From contig CAJMPY010000004.1 of NCBI GenBank assembly GCA_905215385.1, positions 1 to 64,000 on the forward strand: 64,000 nucleotides of DNA. The letters are read 5' to 3'. Made by a program: the position numbers and the translations under genes. The notes beneath the pieces are model-generated. The model was not told the DNA's origin. It made no database searches and saw only the letters and a program-made list of their open reading frames with translations. Position 1 is the first letter of the stretch, and each line of letters begins with the position of its first letter. The stretch is from an uncultured bacterium. Its GTDB lineage: Bacteria > Actinomycetota > Coriobacteriia > Coriobacteriales > Coriobacteriaceae. Positions 1-8,572 of this stretch are shown piece after piece.

Positions 1-57
1 AGACCGGAGGGGCGCCGGGGGCGGGAATCGCGCACTCCATATTTTGTTCACAAATGA
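1..57 (+). CDS. possible truncated C-terminal end of a reading frame
   Basis: An open frame runs from the first base to a TGA at 55-57 and would encode a basic tail ending in TPYFVHK. It is too short to identify and may be chance in GC-rich DNA. A hairpin (CCTCAGT/ACTGAGG, 65-84) follows but has no T-run. Confidence 0.2.
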   Translation, partial: RPEGRRGRESRTPYFVHK

Positions 58-490
58 ATAGGTCCCTCAGTCGCATCACTGAGGTTAAAACTGAAGCATT
101 GGCTTCTGATATTGGCGGTGACCAGCTGGTTTATAGATGTTGAGGCATCGGTCATCTCTGGAGCGCCACTTTACTCCAAAAGCATCGGTTATTTGTTTCC
201 CGTCGGTAAAAGGCAGGTTTTGTTCGCCAAGCGTTCCTATATATAGAAGTTCGGGTTCGAACCGTGCATCGGTAACAAAAAAGCGACCAGCCGGAGCCGA
301 TCGCTTTCTATTCTATGCTGGAGCATCCAGAGGGGTTCTTCCGAACTCATTTTCTCGCTGCCATTCATGCTTTCGAAGCATCTTTCTACAGCCCTCGTTG
401 TCTATCCTCGTATCTCACAGGTCTTCCGGAAATTCACAAGCAGTCTTAGAGTCAATTTGTTTCCGTTTTCAGAGACTTGTTTGAGAGTTT
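58..490. other. gene-poor region with a hairpin and an orphan T-arm-like motif
   Basis: No convincing gene is visible. It holds the hairpin at 65-84, a T-arm-like CGGGTTCGAACCG at 252-264 with no recognisable tRNA around it, and a terminator-like stem at 276-307. A 115-codon frame on the plus strand (137-484) has no ribosome site, no family resemblance and unnatural composition, and I do not regard it as a gene. Confidence 0.4.
276..307 (-). terminator. terminator-like hairpin
   Basis: AAAGCGA (280-286) pairs with TCGCTTT (301-307), with a T-run on the minus strand. It lies about 180 bp past the end of the TraX-like gene and could terminate it. Confidence 0.4.
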
Positions 491-1288
491 TTAAAGACAG
501 TTCAAAACAATAAGTGAGACACCATAAAGCAGAGCAAGATGTGCCGGATAGAAAATGTAGAAGAAATATTTGAGCTTCAGCCCTCGCTTACCATTATAAA
601 GATTGATAAGCAGCAACGAAACGACCGCGGCAGCAACATCAGGATTAAATACATTAGCTGTAGCAAACTCAAATCCGCCGCCAACTATATGGCATGACGA
701 AAGGAGCACTGCACATACTGCAGCAAAGAACATCTTGGCCTTGCTGTCGTGGAATAAATAGAATGCAGCCACAAGCAGAATGCCATACACACCGCCATCT
801 AGTTTAGTGTATTCAGCTGCCAGTGCTGTCAAAACAATCAGAGCAGTTTCTGCGATGTATCTTTTCCGTTTTGAAAGACTTTGTATCTTTTCCAGAACAA
901 TCAAAAAGACCAAAGAAAGCAGGAGCTCACACATAACATTTTGTTGCCGAAGGTCAAATAGTTGCCCGGTTTGGACGAAATCGTATATGGGCTCCGCAAT
1001 GATTGCGAAGACAAGCATATTTCGCAGGTACTTCTTTAAGTCATGAGTATGCAAAAATCCCTCAACTATCAAAAAGCAAAATAAGGGAAATGCAATTCTG
1101 CCAAGAACATGAAGCACATCCGAAGCCTCGCTTAGAATCGCCCACTGTTCGTCTGATATCTGATTGTACGATGCGTGAGTCATGATTCCATCGGTCAGGA
1201 CGATCCTGCTTACATGATCGAGAACCATCGAAATGGCTGCTATTATCTTTAATGTGCTGCCGCTAATTCCGCATCTATCTGTTTTCAT
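491..1288 (-). CDS. TraX family membrane protein
   Basis: Predicted polytopic membrane protein of 265 residues resembling the TraX/acyltransferase-like family, named after the F-pilin acetylation protein. It opens with a helix containing AAISMVLDHVSRI, the typical start of this family, and has about eight hydrophobic segments separated by short basic loops (KKYLRN, KRKRY, KRGLKLK). Many chromosomal TraX relatives have no conjugative context and their substrate is unknown, so a role in pilin acetylation should not be assumed. No transfer genes are nearby. The coding sequence is visibly less GC-rich than its neighbours, and its start lies 13 bp from a duplicated tRNA-Lys 3' end, which suggests horizontal acquisition. 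Confidence 0.75.
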   Translation of the reverse strand: MKTDRCGISGSTLKIIAAISMVLDHVSRIVLTDGIMTHASYNQISDEQWAILSEASDVLHVLGRIAFPLFCFLIVEGFLHTHDLKKYLRNMLVFAIIAEPIYDFVQTGQLFDLRQQNVMCELLLSLVFLIVLEKIQSLSKRKRYIAETALIVLTALAAEYTKLDGGVYGILLVAAFYLFHDSKAKMFFAAVCAVLLSSCHIVGGGFEFATANVFNPDVAAAVVSLLLINLYNGKRGLKLKYFFYIFYPAHLALLYGVSLIVLNCL

Positions 1289-1300
1289 TTCGTTTTCCTT

Positions 1301-1325
1301 TCTTTGGGTGGGCCGTCAGGGGTTC
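1301..1325. repeat. direct repeat of the tRNA-Lys 3' end (distal copy)
   Basis: This 25-bp stretch is identical to 1480-1504, which covers the 3' acceptor strand and part of the T-arm of tRNA-Lys plus 8 bp beyond the gene. Identity stops at 1326 (A instead of G). A duplicated tRNA 3' end is the classic footprint of site-specific integration. Confidence 0.7.
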
Positions 1326-1330
1326 AGCCT

Positions 1331-1429
1331 GCTCCGCAGGCGGCCGCTGCGGAGCTTTCGCGCCTTGCGCGCTGCGCTGGCAAACGCTCACGCGTTTACT
1401 CAGCTCCGCGCCCCGACGGGTTCGAACCC
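1331..1429. repeat. hairpin-rich element ending in a T-arm-like sequence
   Basis: Contains a perfect stem GCTCCGCAG/CTGCGGAGC (1331-1355), a smaller AAACGC/GCGTTT stem near 1382-1396, and ends at 1403-1429 with GCTCCGCG, CCCC and GACGGGTTCGAACCC. The last 27 bases match 56531-56557 at 24 positions, and CGCGCTGCGCT (1368-1378) recurs at 56490-56500, so this is a repeat family associated with tRNA genes. Confidence 0.55.
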
Positions 1430-1442
1430 ATGAAAAGGCGAC

Positions 1443-1472
1443 AAAAAAGACGGCCAACCGAAGTTGACCGTC
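1443..1472 (-). terminator. terminator of tRNA-Lys
   Basis: GACGGCCAAC (1449-1458) and GTTGACCGTC (1463-1472) form a stem with one mismatch and a CGAA loop, followed on the minus strand by six T. It lies just past the 3' end of tRNA-Lys. Confidence 0.7.
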
Positions 1473-1487
1473 TCAACAATCTTTGGG

Positions 1488-1560
1488 TGGGCCGTCAGGG
1501 GTTCGAACCCTGGACCTTGGGATTAAAAGTCCCCTGCTCTGCCAGCTGAGCTAACGGCCC
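1488..1560 (-). tRNA. tRNA-Lys (TTT)
   Basis: A cloverleaf of 73 nt is read on the minus strand. The acceptor stem is GGGCCGT/ACGGCCC, the D-arm contains TAGCTCAGCTGGCAGAGCA, the anticodon loop is CTTTTAA (anticodon TTT), and the T-arm is CAGGGTTCGAACCCTG. The discriminator is A. CCA is not encoded (ACCC follows), unlike the other tRNAs in this window. Confidence 0.95.
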
Positions 1561-1588
1561 GCGGGTGGCATTGTACCACGGTCTGGGA

Positions 1589-2869
1589 CTATTCCCAACT
1601 CCATTGGCCGTTCTGGAAAATCACAACTTCACGTCCATCAGGCGTAATGCCCGCAATATCGATGTCGTCCGTGCCGATCATAAAATCGACGTGCGTGCTC
1701 GAGACGTTAACGCCATGCTCCAGGAGCTCCTCCTTGGACATGTCATACCCACCCTCGATGCATTCGGGGAAACCGACACCTAGCGCGAGATGGCAGCTGG
1801 CGTTCTCGTCATAGAGCGTATCGTAGAACAGAACACCACTTTCGCGGATCGGCGTGTTCTTGGAAATGAGCGCGACCTCTCCCAGGTGAGCAGCGCCCTC
1901 GTCAGTATCGATGATACTTGCGAGCGTTGCCTTGCCCACGCGGGCGTCGTAGTCCACCACGCGGCCGCCCTCGAACTTAATCCAAAAATCGTCGACTTTA
2001 TTGCCGTGGTGGATGAGCGGCATGGCCGAGTACACGATACCGTCGGCGCGCATGCGATCGGGCGAAGTGAAGACTTCCTCGGTGGGAATGTTGGGGAAGA
2101 AGGGGTGCCCATCGGGCGTCTTGCCCTTGCCGCCGGCCCACTCGTGACCCTTCGTCATGCCAATCATCAGATCGGTTCCATTTGCCGCGGTGTAATGCAG
2201 GCAGTCGAAACGATTGTCGTTCAGGAAACGCAGGTTCTTTTCGAATGCGGCGTCATGGAGCTCCCAGTCGCTCTCTGGGTCCTGCCCATCGGCGCGAGCG
2301 GTGTGCAGAATCGCATTCCACAGCTTATAGATTGCAACCTCATCGGCGTCTCCCGGGAACACCTCGTGCGCCCAAGCCACGACCGGAGCGCCGGCGATGC
2401 ACCACGGATTGATGTTGTAATCCAGTCCACGGCGGAAAACTTTGCACTGCGTATTCCTCGCCTTTGATGCCGCGGCTGGCTTGGCTGGATCGATGCCCTT
2501 GAGGGCCGCAGGATCCGCACCCTCGATAAAGACAAAGCAGGCACCGTCCTGGGCCAGGGAATCCAGCTGCATGCGCTTCCACTCGGGCGTCTGCTCAAAA
2601 TAGCTTTTCTCGACATGCTCGTACGTGAGCCTCGTCACGGCATCATCGGCCCAAATGACCGTCACGTGGCCGGCGCCGGCAGCATAGGCCTCCGCGACCA
2701 CCACGCGCGCAAACGGCGCGCACTCGACCGGAGACTGAACGACGACCTCCTGGCCGGGCTTGACGTTTACGCCCTTGCGGACGACCAGGCGCGCGTAGTT
2801 TTTAATCTTGGGCTCCAGGGCCTTCATGCCCTCCAGAGCCTCTTCGACCGTCAGGGCAGCTCGAATCAT
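1589..2869 (-). CDS. M29 family aminopeptidase
   Basis: Metal-dependent aminopeptidase of family M29 (AmpS/PepS/AmpII type), about 426 residues, the usual family length. It removes N-terminal residues from peptides in the cytosol. The C-terminal half shows the family's metal-ligand segments in order: TEEVFTSP, HLGEVALI, GVLFYDTLYDENASCHLALG and STHVDFMIGT. There is no signal peptide. An ATG lies four codons upstream, but GGAG sits six bases before the ATG at 2869, which is chosen as the start. It stands alone between tRNA-Lys and a terminator, with nothing to show its physiological substrates. Confidence 0.92.
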   Translation of the reverse strand: MIRAALTVEEALEGMKALEPKIKNYARLVVRKGVNVKPGQEVVVQSPVECAPFARVVVAEAYAAGAGHVTVIWADDAVTRLTYEHVEKSYFEQTPEWKRMQLDSLAQDGACFVFIEGADPAALKGIDPAKPAAASKARNTQCKVFRRGLDYNINPWCIAGAPVVAWAHEVFPGDADEVAIYKLWNAILHTARADGQDPESDWELHDAAFEKNLRFLNDNRFDCLHYTAANGTDLMIGMTKGHEWAGGKGKTPDGHPFFPNIPTEEVFTSPDRMRADGIVYSAMPLIHHGNKVDDFWIKFEGGRVVDYDARVGKATLASIIDTDEGAAHLGEVALISKNTPIRESGVLFYDTLYDENASCHLALGVGFPECIEGGYDMSKEELLEHGVNVSSTHVDFMIGTDDIDIAGITPDGREVVIFQNGQWSWE

Positions 2870-2895
2870 GTGCCACTCCATCTATCTATAGAACA

Positions 2896-2928
2896 GTAAA
2901 AAGGCGCGCCGCAAAAACGACGCGCCTT
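2896..2928 (-). terminator. terminator after the 2959-3534 gene
   Basis: AAGGCGCG and CGCGCCTT pair around a short inner CG/CG stem. On the minus strand the stem is followed by five T. It separates the purC-containing operon from the aminopeptidase gene. Confidence 0.7.
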
Positions 2929-2958
2929 ATATCTTAGCGATAAGTATGTATGCAAACG

Positions 2959-3534
2959 CTACTTCTTCTTGGAGTCCTTCTTGTCCTCCTCGGCAGCAGC
3001 GCGCTCGATAAGAGCGTTGAGCTTGTTCTCGGACATGCCCTCGGCCTGCGTGCGATACATGTTGCGTAGGGGGCGGATGCGCACGAAGTCATAGATAAAG
3101 TCGCCCAAAATGATGACGTAGGACAAAACAATGCCGACCATCTGGACAGGGCTGGACACCATGCCAGCGGGAGCGAAGTACAGCGAGGCCCAAATTGCCA
3201 CGACGAGTACCATGCCAATGGCGAGCACAATCCACCAGATGCGACGGCGCTTGGTGTAGTCCTCGTCCTGCTTGAGGAGGATATTCGACACCGTATAGAT
3301 GCGGTCCTCCTTGGCGCGCTGCTTAGCCTTGCGGGCGCGCTTCTCCTCTTTAGAGAGGCCCTCGAGGTTCTCGCCCTTCTCGAGCTCTTTGCGGCGTGCC
3401 TTAGACGAAGCCGGCACGACGCGAACGGAGCTCGCTGCTTGGCGGGCGGGCTTAGCAGATGCGGCAGACTTGCGCGCAACCCCGGTAACTTCGTGGGATT
3501 GCGTGCGCTTGTTCGTGGCGCTACGGGTACTCAC
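2959..3534 (-). CDS. hypothetical basic membrane protein
   Basis: A 191-residue protein I do not recognise. Residues 1-85 are strongly basic and Ala/Ser-rich, with a Lys/Arg/Glu-rich coiled segment (KEEKRARKAKQRAKEDR). Two hydrophobic helices follow (about 101-121 and 131-151), and the C-terminus is again charged, ending DKKDSKKK. The GTG start follows the purC stop codon directly (TAA then GTG), so the two are almost certainly co-transcribed and translationally coupled. The layout fits an inner-membrane protein with both ends cytoplasmic; no function can be assigned. Confidence 0.7.
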   Translation of the reverse strand: MSTRSATNKRTQSHEVTGVARKSAASAKPARQAASSVRVVPASSKARRKELEKGENLEGLSKEEKRARKAKQRAKEDRIYTVSNILLKQDEDYTKRRRIWWIVLAIGMVLVVAIWASLYFAPAGMVSSPVQMVGIVLSYVIILGDFIYDFVRIRPLRNMYRTQAEGMSENKLNALIERAAAEEDKKDSKKK

Positions 3535-4431
3535 TTATGCGTTCTCCTTCATGCTTGTGAACTGGGAGCCCGTGATGATCTGGAAGGCCTCGCGATAGCG
3601 CTCGGACGTGCCATCGATGACCTCGGCGGGCAGGTGCGGGGTCTCCCCCGTCATATCCCAGTTGGCCTTGAGCCAATTGCGGACGAATTGTTTGTCGTAG
3701 CTGGGCTGGATCTTGCCCTCCTCGTAGCTGGCAGCAGGCCAGAAACGGCTGGAATCGGGCGTGAGGCACTCGTCGATCAGCGTGACCTTGCCATCGATGA
3801 CACCAAACTCGAACTTGGTGTCGGCAATGATGATGCCACGGGTCGCGGCGTACTCGGCAGCGGCCTTGTAGATCTTGAGGGAAAGGTCACGAATCTGCGT
3901 GGCGATATCCTCGCCCACGATCTCGCAGCAACGCTCGAACGAGATGTTCTCGTCGTGGTCACCGATCTCGGCCTTCGTGGACGGCGTGAACAGCGGCTCG
4001 GGAAGCTTGGAAGCCTCGGTCAGGCCCTCAGGCAGCTGGATGCCGCAGACGGTGCCGTTCTCGTCGTAGGTCTTCTTGCCCGAACCGGTCAGATAGCCGC
4101 GGACGATACACTCGATAGGAATCGTCTGGGCCTTCTTAACCAGCATGGCGCGGCCGGCGAGGTAGTCACGATACTCAGCAAACTCCTCGGGGAAATCCGC
4201 CGGGTCGATGGAAACGAGGTGGTTGGGAACGATGCCGGCAAACTTATCGAACCAGAATGCCGAGATGCGGTTGAGCACCTCTCCCTTAAACGGAATCTCG
4301 TCGGGAAGAATGAAGTCGAACGCAGAAATGCGGTCGGTGGCGACCATCAGCAGGTTTTCACCGGCATCGTAGATATCACGAACCTTGCCACGGGAATCCG
4401 GACGACGCTCCATCGTTGTCACGTGAGTCAC
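3535..4431 (-). CDS. purC: phosphoribosylaminoimidazole-succinocarboxamide synthase
   Basis: SAICAR synthetase, which joins CAIR and aspartate with ATP in de novo purine synthesis. The 298-residue length is normal. The N-terminus GKVRDIYDAGENLLMVATDR, the segment ECIVRGYLTGSGKKTY, and the conserved IADTKFEFG followed by LIDECLTPDSSRFW are diagnostic. It is the first gene of a two-gene unit with the basic membrane protein. Other purine genes in the window (purB, purA, purD) are scattered rather than in one operon. Confidence 0.97.
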   Translation of the reverse strand: MTHVTTMERRPDSRGKVRDIYDAGENLLMVATDRISAFDFILPDEIPFKGEVLNRISAFWFDKFAGIVPNHLVSIDPADFPEEFAEYRDYLAGRAMLVKKAQTIPIECIVRGYLTGSGKKTYDENGTVCGIQLPEGLTEASKLPEPLFTPSTKAEIGDHDENISFERCCEIVGEDIATQIRDLSLKIYKAAAEYAATRGIIIADTKFEFGVIDGKVTLIDECLTPDSSRFWPAASYEEGKIQPSYDKQFVRNWLKANWDMTGETPHLPAEVIDGTSERYREAFQIITGSQFTSMKENA

Positions 4432-4531
4432 TCCTTACCAAAATACGACAGTAATGCGGGTTCTTTCCCGCACGTTTTCGCAAACTCGGAGCGGCAGGGA
4501 CGAAACCCCTCCTTCACCGAATAGCGAAAAG

Positions 4532-6097
4532 CTAGTGCTCCATTGTAGTAGATGCCGCGTCCGCCGTGTGCTCGCGAGGCAGATGAATCGTAAAAGTCGT
4601 ACCCTTTCCAAGCTCCGACTCCACAGATATGTAGCCGTGATGGCGCTCGACGATCTGTTTAGTCACGGCGAGGCCCACGCCCAGACCGCCCGCCTCACGG
4701 GCACGGCTGGCATCGGCGCGCCAAAAACGGCCGAAGATGCGCGACAAGTCATCCTTGGCAATACCGATGCCGGTATCAGAAACGGCAATGCTGACGTGTT
4801 TGCGGTCACTGAGCACCGACACCACGACCCAACCGCCCTCGGGGGTGTAGCGCATGGCGTTGCTCATGAGATTGATGACGCATTGTGTGATCATGTCGGG
4901 ATCGGCTTCGACGACATCGTCGTGACCTTGGGTCTCGTCAGCAAAGCGCAAGCGCAGATCGCGGTCGACAAACAGGCGCTCCTGGGCATTGACGATGGAA
5001 CGCACGAAAGGAACCATGTCCACCGGCTCAAGGTTGAGCGGAGCCGTGCTGTTTTCCATGCGCGACAGGTCGAGCATCTGCTGCACCAGACGAGCCAGGC
5101 GACGCGTCTCGGAAGCAACAGTCTCCAAGTGCTCATCGTCGGTAGGATATACGCCATCCTGCATGGCCTCGACCGTTGCGAGCATGGCCATAAGCGGAGT
5201 ACGAAGTTCGTGAGCCACGTCCGAGGTCAAACGTTTCTCGTGTTTCATATCCTTCTCGAGCGAAGTGGCCATCTCGTCAAAGGTCTCACCCAGCTGATCG
5301 ATTTCGTCATCGCCGCGCAAGCCCGTGCGAGCGGACAAATCGCCATCGCGAATTTGTTTGGCCGTGCTGGTAATACGATGAATCGGCTTGGTGAGCATAC
5401 GCGACATGAACGATCCGATAACGACCGAGATACAGACTGCAACAACCGCGGCAAGGACCATGGCGTTAAAGGTCTTCTCTCTAAACGCAGAATCTGCCTT
5501 GGTGAGCAGAGCATCGGAGCCGATGGCCCATAGCTTTACCTGTCCGACATGCTGGCCGGAAGGCGTTATGATTTCGACGTTGGCCACGCTATCGGAGTCG
5601 GTGGGCGCCGACGAAACCGGGCTATGCGAGGCCTTTTTACCTCTCGAGCTGCGAGACGCCGATTCGCTCTCGCGCACATCGGCAGTCGCACTTGCCGAAG
5701 GCCACGAGTCGTCATAGACAACAACGCCCTTTTTATTGACGACCTGCATGCCCAAATCGTCGGACACCAAACTCGATGTCGCGACCGTGCGCAGCTCGCC
5801 CGCAGTCCAATTGCCGTTTTCCTCGTACGACGTCGCAAGCTTTTCGGCTGCGGAATTTGCGATTTCGACGATATTGGAGCGCGTGTAATCCGAAAAGACC
5901 GTGCCCCACACAACAGAGACAACGCCCACCAGCACCAATACCGTCATGAGCGATGTCAGAGCAAAAGCAAGTGCCATGCGCGAGGGATAGCTCATCGTTG
6001 GCCGTGAATCGGAACGAGGCGTGTTCCAACTAGCCTTGGAACCCGCCTCGCTCTCCTGCTTGTGCTTTTGTCCGATTTCAAAGCGCGCAGGTGTCAT
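4532..6097 (-). CDS. sensor histidine kinase
   Basis: Membrane-bound two-component kinase of 521 residues. A polar N-terminus leads to TM1 (about 42-64), an extracytoplasmic sensor region (65-210, with a Ser-rich insert at 140-170), TM2 (211-231), a HAMP linker (232-285), a HisKA domain with phospho-acceptor His296 in SDVAHELRTPL, and a HATPase domain with N-box NLMSNAMRYTP, G1 DTGIGIA and a G2 region GLGVGLAV. AGGGA seven bases upstream supports the start; another Met at residue 35 is possible. It begins 12 bp after the response regulator ends, so the two are one operon. The stimulus is unknown. Confidence 0.93.
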   Translation of the reverse strand: MTPARFEIGQKHKQESEAGSKASWNTPRSDSRPTMSYPSRMALAFALTSLMTVLVLVGVVSVVWGTVFSDYTRSNIVEIANSAAEKLATSYEENGNWTAGELRTVATSSLVSDDLGMQVVNKKGVVVYDDSWPSASATADVRESESASRSSRGKKASHSPVSSAPTDSDSVANVEIITPSGQHVGQVKLWAIGSDALLTKADSAFREKTFNAMVLAAVVAVCISVVIGSFMSRMLTKPIHRITSTAKQIRDGDLSARTGLRGDDEIDQLGETFDEMATSLEKDMKHEKRLTSDVAHELRTPLMAMLATVEAMQDGVYPTDDEHLETVASETRRLARLVQQMLDLSRMENSTAPLNLEPVDMVPFVRSIVNAQERLFVDRDLRLRFADETQGHDDVVEADPDMITQCVINLMSNAMRYTPEGGWVVVSVLSDRKHVSIAVSDTGIGIAKDDLSRIFGRFWRADASRAREAGGLGVGLAVTKQIVERHHGYISVESELGKGTTFTIHLPREHTADAASTTMEH

Positions 6098-6108
6098 ATG
6101 TGATTTCC

Positions 6109-6831
6109 CTATTTCTCGTCCGACTTATCGGTCTTGGCCGGAGCCTCGAAGCGATAGCCGACACCGTGGACGGTGTAGAGCCACTTGGGCTTCTTGGGAT
6201 CATCGCCCAGCTTGGCGCGAAGGTTCTTCACGTGGCTATCGATGGTGCGCTCATAGCCCTCAAAGTCATACCCGAGCACTTTCTCGACCAGCTCCATGCG
6301 GTTATACACACGGCCGGGATGACGAGCAAGCGTGGTGAGCAGCTTAAACTCGGAAGCGGTCAGGTCCACTTCCTTGCCCTCGACCAAGATCTTGTGGCCC
6401 GAGATATCGATGACCAGATCGCCGAAGTCGAGTACCTCGACGGCGGGCTCGTCGGCCTGATGGGCACGGCGGAACAGAGCGCGAACGCGGGCGACGAGCT
6501 CGCGCGGCGAGAACGGCTTGATCAGATAGTCGTCGGCGCCGAGCTCAAGACCGATAATACGGTCCTCGATCTCACCCTTGGCGGTAAGCATGATAATGGG
6601 CACATCCGAGGTATCGCGGATAGTGCGGCAAACGCGCTCACCGGGGATCTTGGGGAGCATAAGATCGAGCACGACCAGGTCAAACTGATGCTTCTCGAAC
6701 TCTTCGATCGCGGACTGGCCGTCGCCGACGCCCACAACCCAGTAGCCTTCGCGCTCGAGATAGGCAGCGACGGCGTCACGGATTGCCTTCTCATCCTCGA
6801 CCAGCAGAATCTTTTTTGCATCTGAAGCCAT
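6109..6831 (-). CDS. OmpR-family response regulator
   Basis: DNA-binding partner of the downstream kinase, 240 residues. The receiver domain (about 7-120) has the acidic pair in VEDE, the phospho-acceptor Asp56 in LVVLDLMLP, a Thr in MLTAKG and the Lys in LIKPFSPREL. The C-terminal winged helix (about 140-235) contains LTASEFKLL and VGYRFEAP. An in-frame TTG lies seven codons upstream, but GGGGGG seven bases before the ATG at 6831 decides the start. No target operator is evident here. Confidence 0.95.
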   Translation of the reverse strand: MASDAKKILLVEDEKAIRDAVAAYLEREGYWVVGVGDGQSAIEEFEKHQFDLVVLDLMLPKIPGERVCRTIRDTSDVPIIMLTAKGEIEDRIIGLELGADDYLIKPFSPRELVARVRALFRRAHQADEPAVEVLDFGDLVIDISGHKILVEGKEVDLTASEFKLLTTLARHPGRVYNRMELVEKVLGYDFEGYERTIDSHVKNLRAKLGDDPKKPKWLYTVHGVGYRFEAPAKTDKSDEK

Positions 6832-6886
6832 AACACGGCCCCCCTGTCTCAATTAGCTAAGAACAAGCCCATTTTAACGCACCTGA

Positions 6887-6925
6887 GCCCGCCGGATGCC
6901 GCTATGACGCGGCAGCTCGGCGGGC
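6887..6925 (-). terminator. nested hairpin between lipoprotein and response-regulator genes
   Basis: GCCCGCCG (6887-6894) pairs with CGGCGGGC (6918-6925) and encloses a second stem TGCCGC/GCGGCA. No strong T-run follows, so a terminator role for the lipoprotein gene is only likely. Confidence 0.4.
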
Positions 6926-6984
6926 GGTACTCACAATTACAACGCGTTTATTCCCCTGTTGGCGCCTTTTTAACCCCTCTAAGC

Positions 6985-8196
6985 TTAAAGAGAGAATAGG
7001 CGTGCAGTGACCGTCTCTGGTATACCCTGGCTGTTGCGCACCGTGGCGTACGTAAGGAATGAGTCCGATTTTCCCGCCGTAGCTGGATAATCGCCATACT
7101 CCAAAGCGCGGTCGGGCGACAGCAGCGAGCCATAGGTCTTGGCAGAGGTGTCGATCAGGAAATGCGATGCCTGCACCTTAACAAGGTATTTATTCTTCTT
7201 GCCAGCCGCACATGCGAGCGGCTCGCGTGACAGGAAGAGGTACGACCCTCCCTCATTACCGATATACGTGCCCATGTTGCCCAAGCTGCCCACGCCACTA
7301 TAGGTCGCCTCGATAGAAAACACGAAGGTATCGCCCATATATACGGCCTCGAAAGGCGAGACTGACGAGGGAAGGACTAGCTGGGCACGTTTGGTGTTGT
7401 TGCCGTCGGTCAGATCGATTGCCGTTATGCCGTAGTAGACGCCCTCGTCGTTGCGGACACGCGGCGAGATGGTCAAAATGCCGTCGCTCGCACGCGGGGC
7501 CGATGCAAAGCGGCCCGTCGATTTCCAAATTGTCTCGGCCTTGGATTCATCAAGCGAGCGACGATAGCAAAACGAATCACTACTCGTTTTATTGCCGCCT
7601 GCCGAAGGCATTTTATACCAGATGACCGATGACCCGAACGCCGTAAACAGGGGCGGATCATAGTCCTTGCCACCCCGATCGAGCTCAACCACGTCGCCAG
7701 AGAGCGAAGCGCCCGACAGATTTTGAGCGTAGAGCTTCCACGATGAATTGGCAAAGTTCATCTCAACCCACGCAAACACGCCATCGCCGGCGCGGACATC
7801 GTAAAACGAATACCCCGCACCTTCGATAGGATCCTCGATGAGCGTCGTGAGCGAGCCGTCGCCCAAGTTGAGCACGCCAAGCGTGTTGGCATGCAGCGCA
7901 GACGCCGGGGCCATCATCGCCGCGGCGTAATCGCCGTCGCAGTAGTACAGCAGCGTACCCAAGGGCAATGTCCATGTCGCCATGGGCTCAAGATCGATAT
8001 CGACGGCCTCATACTCATCCGTAATCGAGACAATCTTTGAGTCGTCTTTGATAACCTGCGGCTCGCCGGCGGCGTCGTCGCTGGTACCCGTTTTCTTTGA
8101 GCATCCGGCAAGCACCGTGGCAGCGCCCGCGGCAGTCCCTCCGAGCACAAAGCCGCGGCGCGATATTCCGTTCTTGACGTGGTCGGCGATACTCAT
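6985..8196 (-). CDS. Tat-exported lipoprotein of unknown function
   Basis: A 403-residue exported protein. The N-terminus carries a twin-arginine motif (SRRGFVLGG), an Ala/Gly-rich hydrophobic stretch and a lipobox ending LAGC, so it should be lipid-anchored on the outer face after Tat export. The mature part has repeated Trp/Tyr/Gly-containing strands (ATWTLPLGTLLYYCDGDYAA, VFAWVEMNF, SSVIWYKMP) that suggest a beta-propeller-like fold, an inference from pattern only. The ATG at 8196 shares one base with the stop codon of the TSCPD gene (TAATG), which shows translational coupling and rules out a longer start. Confidence 0.75.
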   Translation of the reverse strand: MSIADHVKNGISRRGFVLGGTAAGAATVLAGCSKKTGTSDDAAGEPQVIKDDSKIVSITDEYEAVDIDLEPMATWTLPLGTLLYYCDGDYAAAMMAPASALHANTLGVLNLGDGSLTTLIEDPIEGAGYSFYDVRAGDGVFAWVEMNFANSSWKLYAQNLSGASLSGDVVELDRGGKDYDPPLFTAFGSSVIWYKMPSAGGNKTSSDSFCYRRSLDESKAETIWKSTGRFASAPRASDGILTISPRVRNDEGVYYGITAIDLTDGNNTKRAQLVLPSSVSPFEAVYMGDTFVFSIEATYSGVGSLGNMGTYIGNEGGSYLFLSREPLACAAGKKNKYLVKVQASHFLIDTSAKTYGSLLSPDRALEYGDYPATAGKSDSFLTYATVRNSQGIPETVTARLFSL

Positions 8197-8459
8197 TAGG
8201 CGATCTCGGCGCGAGCGGCCTCGATAGCGCGCGTGAGCTGATCGGCGCAAGAAGTCTTTTTCATACCGCAGGTATTACCAGCGAGAACCTCGATGACGCG
8301 ATCGGCAGGAGCACCCTCGACCAGCTTAGAGATAGCCTTGAGATTGCCGTTGCAGCCACCGGTAAACTCGACGCCCACCACCTTGTTGCCGTCATCGGAC
8401 AGGTCAAGGTGGATATTGCGAGTGCATACGCCCTGAGGCTTGTAATCAAAACTAATCAT
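8196..8459 (-). CDS. TSCPD domain protein (TIGR03905-like)
   Basis: An 87-residue protein resembling the TSCPD domain, found alone or at the C-terminus of some vitamin-B12-dependent ribonucleotide reductases. It has conserved cysteines in GVCTRNIHLDL, TGGCNGNLKAI, NTCGMKKTSCADQL, plausibly metal-binding. The solitary form has no proven function. It is the first gene of a pair with the Tat lipoprotein. Confidence 0.85.
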   Translation of the reverse strand: MISFDYKPQGVCTRNIHLDLSDDGNKVVGVEFTGGCNGNLKAISKLVEGAPADRVIEVLAGNTCGMKKTSCADQLTRAIEAARAEIA

Positions 8460-8572
8460 TGCGTTCCCCTCTCGTAAAGCAATTTCAGACGTCTATTATC
8501 CCCGTCCGAACCGATAAAGTATCGCGGGCACCGATTCAACATTCCCCAATGCGCAAACCGGCGGTAGCAATA

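Noticed and set aside
137..484. A 115-codon plus-strand frame near the window start
   Set aside because: No ribosome site or family likeness, and it runs through the hairpin and T-arm-like motif.
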